A stretch of DNA of 64,000 nt from Prevotella sp. P3-122 (lineage in GTDB: Bacteria; Bacteroidota; Bacteroidia; Bacteroidales; Bacteroidaceae). Shown here piece by piece: positions 58,168-64,000 of the stretch. Both the position numbers and the translations under genes were made by a program. The DNA lies in assembly GCF_002251365.1 (NCBI RefSeq), contig NZ_NPJH01000007.1, forward strand, positions 54,965 to 118,964. Reading direction: 5' to 3'. How positions within the stretch are numbered: the stretch's first letter is position 1; each line of letters opens with the position of its first letter. The notes below the pieces were generated by a model, which did no database searches, was not told the DNA's origin, and worked only from the letters and a program-made list of their open reading frames with translations.

Positions 58168-59013
58168 ATGAATATTTCCAAAACAAGATATTTACAGATA
58201 TTTTTGAGTGTTACTATTGTGCTGGCATTAGTGAGGTGTGTTTGCCCCCAGATTGCCGGCCACAGCAAGGATTTGGCCGTGGCCGACAGCCTGTCAACGG
58301 CTACTGACTCACTGACTCCCGATGACTCCGTATACCATGGGAACGGAGTAGCGGCAATGCTTGGCGAAAGCCATGACGTGAGTACGGCTGATGCAAGACC
58401 AATGGCGGTGGAATCACGCTTTTTCAAGGATGACGGAACGCTGACCAAGAACCGCATATTCAGCGTGCCAGGTTTCTCGAAGACTTTCCCCGACCAGAAT
58501 GATGTGCAGCTGGCTGCTGCCACCAAATGGGGAGTAAGAGCCGTAGCCAACAGAGAAGATGCGGAGAAGAGAAAATCCGAACTTGTATATATTGGCTCAA
58601 ATCCTTTCTATCACATAGACAAGCTGAACAACAGCATTCCTTATCTCGTTCCACGCGCCGCAGTACTGCTTCAGGACATCGGACGCAACTTCTTCGACAG
58701 TCTACAATGCAAGGGCGTGCCTCTTCATAAGATTATCGTGACAAGCGTGCTGCGCACTAAGGAGGATGTTACGAAACTCAGCCGCCACAATGGCAATGCC
58801 ACACAAAACAGCTGCCACCTACACGGAACTACCGTAGATGTCTGCTACAATCGGTACAAGACCGTAGAGGCTCCTGGAGAGAACAGGCGACAGGTAAGGA
58901 ACGACACCCTGAAATGGATACTCAGCGAGGTGCTGCGTGACTTGCGAGAGGCTGACAGATGCTATGTGAAATATGAGGTCAAGCAAGGATGCTTCCATAT
59001 AACGGTCAAATGA
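58168..59013 (+). CDS. DUF5715 exported protein, M15-peptidase-like
   Basis: 281 residues from ATG 58168; the upstream TTG frame from 58141 lies in promoter DNA. N-terminal hydrophobic anchor (YLQIFLSVTIVLALVRCVC). C-terminal ~140 residues contain NSCHLHGTTVDVCYNRY and a late CFHITVK, resembling the SxHxxGxxxD...H zinc site of M15-type D,D-carboxypeptidases and VanY-like enzymes. A cell-wall amidase-like role is inference. It precedes the DUF2264 gene by 31 nt. Confidence 0.8.
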   Translation: MNISKTRYLQIFLSVTIVLALVRCVCPQIAGHSKDLAVADSLSTATDSLTPDDSVYHGNGVAAMLGESHDVSTADARPMAVESRFFKDDGTLTKNRIFSVPGFSKTFPDQNDVQLAAATKWGVRAVANREDAEKRKSELVYIGSNPFYHIDKLNNSIPYLVPRAAVLLQDIGRNFFDSLQCKGVPLHKIIVTSVLRTKEDVTKLSRHNGNATQNSCHLHGTTVDVCYNRYKTVEAPGENRRQVRNDTLKWILSEVLRDLREADRCYVKYEVKQGCFHITVK

Positions 59014-59044
59014 CAATACTAACAGATTTATTCATACTACAACC

Positions 59045-60988
59045 ATGATGAAAAAACTATCTCTGATTATCGCTGTTCTGTCGCTCTGTATGACATCACA
59101 TGCGGGCGAAGTGTTTAAAATCGACAATCCGGACTACAAGCTCAGTCCTTTTACGGGAATGACGAGGAACCACTGGGTAGAGGCTGACAAATATCTCCTT
59201 GAGGGCGCGTTCCGGCACATAAAAAGTCTTGACGACCCTATGTACTTCGACCGTCTGGGAGATGTGTGCTATCCAAAGGACGAGACCAACAAGAGTAGGG
59301 TACGCGGTGCTACCCTCGAGGGCATGGCACGCACGCTATTCATGGCTTCTCCACTCATCAGGGAGGACTCAACCATCACCATCAACGGCATCCGACTTGT
59401 TGACTACTACCGCCGTCAGCTGACTCTTCTCGTTACACCTGGTAGTGAGCAGTTCATCAGTCATCGGGGCAACAGGGGACCTTGCCAGGACCTTGTGGAG
59501 TTTGGTGCACTTGGCGTATGCTTCTTCGTTTGTGGAGAGGCCGTTTGGGACCCACTCCCAAAGGAGACGCGTGACGCTCTGTACGCCATGATGGAGAGCT
59601 ATGCCGACGGACCGACCGTGGCACAGAACTGGCGTTTCTTCAACATCTTTGTGATGTCGTTCTTCAATACTCGTGGATATAAAATCAACCAGAAGCTCAT
59701 GGAGCGTTATCTCAACGAACTGCTGGGCGACTACAGGGGAAGCGGATGGTACTACGACGTGCCAAACTACGATTTCTATTCTATGTGGGCTTACCAGCTG
59801 TATGGAAAGCTGTGGTCGAAATTCTATGGCGAGAAATATCTGCCTGAGTATGCTGCCAAGTTTGAGAAGAACTTTAATGAGATGTACGAGGGCTATCCAA
59901 ACCTTTTCGGGCGCGATGGGAAAATGCCTATGTGGGGAAGGTCAAATATGTACCGGTTTGCCGCTACAGCTCCTCTTGCATGGGGTGACAACTGCAACCA
60001 TGGCTGGATGCGCCGAATAGCATCAGGCTGTCTGCTTCAGTTCATACAGCATCCTGATTTTCTCTATGACGACGGCGTGCCTACACCTGGCTTCTACGGG
60101 CTTTTCGACCCCGTGCTCCAGGGCTACAGTTGCCGCGGTTCCGTATTCTGGTGTGCCAAGGCGTTCTTGCCGCTCGTCTTGCCTGACACCGACAACTATT
60201 GGAGCGCAGTTGAGAATGAGGGTGAATGGGCAACCATGCGCGCAAATGAGGTTAGATGCCACTACTATGAGGGACCGAAGATGCTCGTGACCGACTATGC
60301 TTCCACGGGAGCAGCAGAGATTAGGGCATACTGCGATTATAATGTCGACAGACCGTGGCCGGAGCATTTCCGTGCCTCAGAGCAGTACAACCGTCTCGCC
60401 TATAACACGGACCTTCCATGGATGGCCGACGGAAAGAATGGAGAAGTAGCCATGAACTATGTTGTCTACAACGAGGCAAAGGCTATGTGGGAGCCCATGA
60501 GACGATATACTACAACATGCTTTGTCAACAACATTCTCCAGCGTACTGCATATCCTCAGGCAAACCAAACATTCAGAATGCTCCTTCACGATATTGCTCT
60601 TACAAATGGTACTCTCAGGGCGGACAAGGTTATTGCGAGCGAGAAAGCCACCAAGGTGAGACTCGGACACTATGCCTTGCCAAAGAAGACAGGCAATGTT
60701 GCCACCAAGACCATCAGCCTTGGTGACGGACATACCGCATACATTATTAATAATGGTGAGTACGAGCTTGCCATGATTGGTCTGGAAGGGTGGGGCGACA
60801 TGGAGTTTGTGACTACCAAGGGGCTTCACCCTGAGTCGGAAGAGTGTGTAGTCATAGACGCAGAGGCTACAGTCAGCAAGGGCGACCGCCTTGTATGCCT
60901 GCAGCTTATGACCAAGAAGTCTTTCACAAAGAGCCAGCTACGGAAAAGCGTTGCTGACGCAAAGATTCGTTTGAGAGTGATTATGTAG
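59045..60988 (+). CDS. DUF2264 family exported protein
   Basis: 647 residues. Signal peptide MMKKLSLIIAVLSLCMTSHAG (or start at the second Met, 59048). The DUF2264 (alpha/alpha)6-barrel-like domain covers residues ~35-400 with GMTRNHWVEADKYLLEGAF, RGATLEGMARTLFMASP and NWRFFNIFVMSFF; then a beta-sandwich-like region. I recall that some members were placed in GH family 154 with glucuronidase activity, which is not proven here. It precedes a terminator-like palindrome shared with the asparaginase gene. Confidence 0.85.
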   Translation: MMKKLSLIIAVLSLCMTSHAGEVFKIDNPDYKLSPFTGMTRNHWVEADKYLLEGAFRHIKSLDDPMYFDRLGDVCYPKDETNKSRVRGATLEGMARTLFMASPLIREDSTITINGIRLVDYYRRQLTLLVTPGSEQFISHRGNRGPCQDLVEFGALGVCFFVCGEAVWDPLPKETRDALYAMMESYADGPTVAQNWRFFNIFVMSFFNTRGYKINQKLMERYLNELLGDYRGSGWYYDVPNYDFYSMWAYQLYGKLWSKFYGEKYLPEYAAKFEKNFNEMYEGYPNLFGRDGKMPMWGRSNMYRFAATAPLAWGDNCNHGWMRRIASGCLLQFIQHPDFLYDDGVPTPGFYGLFDPVLQGYSCRGSVFWCAKAFLPLVLPDTDNYWSAVENEGEWATMRANEVRCHYYEGPKMLVTDYASTGAAEIRAYCDYNVDRPWPEHFRASEQYNRLAYNTDLPWMADGKNGEVAMNYVVYNEAKAMWEPMRRYTTTCFVNNILQRTAYPQANQTFRMLLHDIALTNGTLRADKVIASEKATKVRLGHYALPKKTGNVATKTISLGDGHTAYIINNGEYELAMIGLEGWGDMEFVTTKGLHPESEECVVIDAEATVSKGDRLVCLQLMTKKSFTKSQLRKSVADAKIRLRVIM

Positions 60989-60994
60989 CTTTGC

Positions 60995-61039
60995 AATCTA
61001 TGTGTATGGATGCTAATTGTGTATCCATACACATAGATT
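60995..61039. terminator. 17-bp palindrome between convergent genes
   Basis: AATCTATGTGTATGGAT (60995-61011) pairs perfectly with ATCCATACACATAGATT (61023-61039) around an 11-nt loop. It probably ends both the DUF2264 and asparaginase transcripts, although neither side has a T-run. Confidence 0.75.
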
Positions 61040-61076
61040 ATCTTAAAATATTCCCTTATAACAGAGAAATAACCGC

Positions 61077-62105
61077 CTAAATGGTAATTTCTCCAGCTAT
61101 CGACTTGTTCATAAGGTTTCTTATGATATGGCTGTCAGAATGCTGAGCCTGCAGAAACATCAGCTTGGTAACGGCAGCCTCTACCGTTGAGTCATAACCG
61201 CTGATGACTCCAGCTTTTTTCAAATGGAAGCCCGTGTCGTAGCGCGACATCTCTACCTTGCCGGCCACACATTGGCTGATATTCACTATTACCACGCCTC
61301 TCTGCGCAGCCTTGGCCAGCAAGCCGTTGAGCCATGGACTTTGAGGGGCATTGCCGCTTCCGTAGCTTCTCATTACTATACCCTTTAGCTCAGGGGCGTC
61401 AAGGACATGACGGATGATGTTCTCCTGAATGCCCGGGAACAGACTGAATACCACAACGTGTGGGTCCATGGCGAAATGCGGAGTCATCGGACGTGAGAAA
61501 TCCGGCTGTAATATGTGATGGTTGTGGAAGTCGAAGTTCACACCAGCGTCGCAGAGATGAGGATAGTTGAATGTGTCGAAGGCGTTGAAGCCGTCGGCAT
61601 TCTTTTTTGTCGAGCGGTTCCCGCGCAGCAGGCGTCCGCTGAAATAGATGCAAACCTCGGGAACCATGGCGTGGCCATCCTTGTCCTTGTATGCAGCAAG
61701 CTCCACGCTCGTTATGAGGTTTTCTCGCCCGTCAGTCCTAAGTTGTCCTACTGGAAGCTGCGAGCCAGTGAGTATGACGGGCTTGGTGAGGTTCTCGAGC
61801 ATGAATGACAAGGCACTCGCCGTATAAGCCATCGTATCGGTGCCATGAAGTATGACAAAGCCGTCATACTCGTCGTAGCGGTCGGATATAATCCTTACCA
61901 GCTGAGCCCACAGGCGCGGATCCATATCGCTAGAGTCTATTGGGGGCGTAAACTGATATACCTCGACTGATGTCTGCAGTTGCCTGAACTCAGGCATGCT
62001 CTCAACAAGGTGATTGAAGTCCAAAGGTTCCAATGCACCTGTCAAGGGATTACGTCCCATACCGATGGTGCCTCCAGTATAAATAAGCAATACTTTCTCC
62101 GCCAT
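61077..62105 (-). CDS. ansA: Type I L-asparaginase
   Basis: Hydrolyses asparagine to aspartate and ammonia (EC 3.5.1.1). 342 residues with no signal peptide, so cytosolic. N-terminal LLIYTGGTIGMG holds the nucleophilic Thr; VILHGTDTMAYTASALSFML the second Thr-Asp pair; and the GSQLPVGQLRTDGREN loop is typical of the type I family. It has its own promoter. Confidence 0.95.
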   Translation of the reverse strand: MAEKVLLIYTGGTIGMGRNPLTGALEPLDFNHLVESMPEFRQLQTSVEVYQFTPPIDSSDMDPRLWAQLVRIISDRYDEYDGFVILHGTDTMAYTASALSFMLENLTKPVILTGSQLPVGQLRTDGRENLITSVELAAYKDKDGHAMVPEVCIYFSGRLLRGNRSTKKNADGFNAFDTFNYPHLCDAGVNFDFHNHHILQPDFSRPMTPHFAMDPHVVVFSLFPGIQENIIRHVLDAPELKGIVMRSYGSGNAPQSPWLNGLLAKAAQRGVVIVNISQCVAGKVEMSRYDTGFHLKKAGVISGYDSTVEAAVTKLMFLQAQHSDSHIIRNLMNKSIAGEITI

Positions 62106-62120
62106 AGCTCAATTTTTCTG

Positions 62121-62152
62121 CAAAATTATGGAAAACAATCGGATTATACAAA
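62121..62152 (-). promoter_or_regulatory. Promoter for ansA
   Basis: - strand: -33 TTTG at 62152-62149, 20-bp spacer, -7 TAATTTTG at 62128-62121. Confidence 0.75.
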
Positions 62153-62213
62153 TAAATACCTAATTGTTTGTTCGTGTGTGTGTCCAAATATCTAATTTTT
62201 TTTTCGTAACAAC

Positions 62214-62313
62214 TTGTTATTATATGATTTTTTTGTTGTATCTTTGCAGAGTTGGATTAAAACTCAAAGATTGTTCCTGATATTCTTGTTCATCGGAATT
62301 ACAAAGAACAATC
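62214..62313 (+). promoter_or_regulatory. uxaC promoter and leader inverted repeat
   Basis: -33 TTG 62214-62216, 22-bp spacer, -7 TATCTTTG 62239-62246. The leader of about 120 nt contains GATTGTTC (62269-62276) and its complement GAACAATC (62306-62313), which could form a hairpin. No known riboswitch is recognised. Confidence 0.55.
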
Positions 62314-62370
62314 CATCATATCGGATAGGCAACGAAAACTTATAAACTATAAATAAAACAAATTTTGATT

Positions 62371-63774
62371 ATGAAACAATTTATGGACGAAAACTTCCTG
62401 TTGGAGACAGAAACCGCACAGGAACTCTTCCACAACCATGCGGCCAAGATGCCCATCATCGACTATCATTGCCACCTCATACCGGAGATGGTTGCCAACG
62501 ACCACAAGTTCAAGAGCATTACCGAGCTTTGGCTCGGCGGCGACCATTACAAATGGCGTGCGATGAGAACTAACGGTGTAGACGAGAGATACTGCACAGG
62601 CAAGGACACCACAGACTGGGAAAAGTTTGAGAAATGGGCTGAGACTGTTCCCTACACTTTCCGTAACCCTCTCTATCATTGGACTCACCTTGAGCTCAAG
62701 ACGGCTTTCGGTATCGATAAGCTCCTGTCGCCTAAGACGGCAAGAGAAATATTTGACGAGTGCAACGAGAAACTCATGCAGCCCGAGTTTTCCGCACGTG
62801 GACTCATGCGCCATTATCATGTAGAGTGCGTTTGCACAACTGATGACCCTGTTGATGACCTGCGTTTCCACAAGCAGACACGTGAGAGCGGATTTGAAAT
62901 CAAGATGATTCCAGCCTGGAGACCAGATAAGGCCATGAACATCGAAAAGCCTGACTTTGTTGATTATGTCAACAAGCTTGCTGAGGTATCAGGTGTAAGC
63001 ATCAATACATTCAAGGATATGGTCGACGCTTTGCAGAAGAGGCACGACTTCTTCGCAGAGAACGGATGCCGTCTCTCCGACCATGGCATAGAGGAGTTCT
63101 ACGACGAGGAGTATACCGACTCGCAGATAGAGACCATCTTTGCAAAGGCTATGAACGGACAGCAGCTTGCCGAACAGGAGGTACGACAGTACAAGAACGC
63201 ATTCCTTACCGTTTGCGCCGAAATGGATAATGATGCAGACTGGACACAACAGTTCCACTATGGTGCCATACGTGACAACAACACCCTGATGTACAACCAG
63301 CTGGGTCCTGACACGGGCTTCGACTCTATCGGTGAGTTCAATACCGCTCGTGCCATGAGCCGTTTCCTTAACAAGCTCAACATGCGAGGAAAGCTCACAC
63401 GCACCATTCTCTACACCCTCAACCCATGTGCAAACGAGGTCATAGCAACTATGCTCGGCAACTTCCAGGATGGCTCTTGCCCAGGCAAGATACAGTTCGG
63501 TTCAGGATGGTGGTTCAATGATCAGCTCGACGGTATGACACGCCAGATGAACGCTTTGTCTGTCCTTGGACTCCTCAGCCGCTTCGTCGGAATGCTTACC
63601 GACAGCCGCTCGTTCTTGAGCTACCCGCGCCATGAGTATTTCAGACGTCTGCTTTGCAACCTGCTCGGAAACGATGTAGAGAAGGGTCTGCTGCCAAACG
63701 ACATGGAGAGTCTCTCTCGTATGGTTGAGGACATTTCCTACAACAACGCCAAGAACTATTTCAAGTTCTACTAA
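62371..63774 (+). CDS. uxaC: Uronate isomerase
   Basis: Converts D-glucuronate to D-fructuronate and D-galacturonate to D-tagaturonate (EC 5.3.1.12). 467 residues from ATG 62371 (MKQFMDENFLLETETAQELF). Metal-binding IIDYHCHLIPEMVAND; CTTDDPVDDLRFH; GPDTGFDSIGEFNTARAM; NELGNDVEKG-like LLGNDVEKGLLPND near the end. No other uronate genes are in the window, so the rest of the pathway must lie elsewhere. The track start TTG 62365 is not used. Confidence 0.96.
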   Translation: MKQFMDENFLLETETAQELFHNHAAKMPIIDYHCHLIPEMVANDHKFKSITELWLGGDHYKWRAMRTNGVDERYCTGKDTTDWEKFEKWAETVPYTFRNPLYHWTHLELKTAFGIDKLLSPKTAREIFDECNEKLMQPEFSARGLMRHYHVECVCTTDDPVDDLRFHKQTRESGFEIKMIPAWRPDKAMNIEKPDFVDYVNKLAEVSGVSINTFKDMVDALQKRHDFFAENGCRLSDHGIEEFYDEEYTDSQIETIFAKAMNGQQLAEQEVRQYKNAFLTVCAEMDNDADWTQQFHYGAIRDNNTLMYNQLGPDTGFDSIGEFNTARAMSRFLNKLNMRGKLTRTILYTLNPCANEVIATMLGNFQDGSCPGKIQFGSGWWFNDQLDGMTRQMNALSVLGLLSRFVGMLTDSRSFLSYPRHEYFRRLLCNLLGNDVEKGLLPNDMESLSRMVEDISYNNAKNYFKFY

Positions 63775-63793
63775 TATTGAATCTTCCACAAAA

Positions 63794-63852
63794 AGCCTCA
63801 CTCATCTCTTCTATTAAAGGAGGGTGAGTGAGGCTGTTTTTATGGATAGGTA
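63794..63852 (+). terminator. Terminator of uxaC
   Basis: AGCCTCACTCA (63794-63804) pairs with TGAGTGAGGCT (63835-63845), followed by GTTTTTAT. The remaining ~150 nt to the window end are AT-rich and show no gene. Confidence 0.85.
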
Positions 63853-64000
63853 TAGTCACCTCCTAAAAAATGTCAAGCACCCTAATAGAATGTGCCCAAC
63901 AAAGATTGAATGTTATTCAATTCTATATGTAATATATAAGGTTCATCAGAAATATGGAGTGACGCATAATAATATATTATTCCTGAAGTATATTATTAAA

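Noticed and set aside
62246..62370. Riboswitch in the uxaC leader
   Set aside because: Only an 8-bp inverted repeat is seen; no known riboswitch core could be matched.

Overview
The window reads as a chromosomal segment of a Bacteroidales bacterium, most likely Prevotella or a close Prevotellaceae relative. The signs are promoters of the Bacteroidetes type (-33 TTTG, about 20 bp, -7 TAnnTTTG) before many genes, a short primary sigma factor of 286 residues, a fused LpxC-FabZ protein, exported proteins with type IX secretion (T9SS)-like C-terminal tails, and a Bacteroidetes-style order serC-serA-DUF1015. I see no rRNA, tRNA, CRISPR array, transposase, phage gene or replication origin.

Layout. 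1-10.3 kb, mostly + strand: a TPR protein cut by the window edge, a DEAD-box helicase, serC and serA (serine synthesis), a DUF1015 protein, a YigZ/IMPACT protein, pheT, a YebC-family regulator and a TSCPD-domain protein. 10.3-14.1 kb, - strand: a rubredoxin-rubrerythrin, then a compact module (PqqD-like protein, soluble signal-peptidase-like protein, HPr-kinase-like protein) with a small exported protein, downstream of the rpoD-type sigma factor gene. 14.4-29.1 kb, - strand: an LRR protein, a subtilisin-like protease, a protein with an internal tandem duplication and an endonuclease I, all with similar C-terminal sorting tails, then uvrA and a protein with a type B (CHU_C-like) sorting domain. 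29.2-32.9 kb, + strand: a LysM plus periplasmic-binding-fold protein, an outer-membrane beta-barrel and a POT-family peptide transporter.

32.9-33.5 kb is a gene-free convergent region holding a long inverted repeat, six tandem 22-bp units with a palindromic core, and an 11-bp purine-rich repeat. 33.5-38.4 kb, - strand: pyruvate:ferredoxin oxidoreductase and an AAA ATPase, diverging from an ATP-grasp-like protein. 39.6-42.5 kb: a tiny membrane protein, a porin and an AmpG-like permease. 42.5-58.0 kb, - strand: a dense housekeeping block with a PIF1-like helicase, PBP1A, miaA, lpxA, lpxC-fabZ, lpxD, pyrF, an untracked 48-codon gene, prfA, purM, aroE, ubiE/menG, purC and phoH. Spacing is tight, with TAATG couplings. 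58-64 kb: a DUF5715 (M15-like) protein, a DUF2264 protein, L-asparaginase and uxaC.

Most genes are housekeeping: serine, purine, pyrimidine and aromatic synthesis, lipid A, peptidoglycan, translation, DNA repair and anaerobic pyruvate oxidation. The least explained parts are the kinase/peptidase/PqqD module at 11.0-12.7 kb, the repeat array at 33.2 kb, the exported repeat proteins at 14.4-23.6 kb and several orphan genes.
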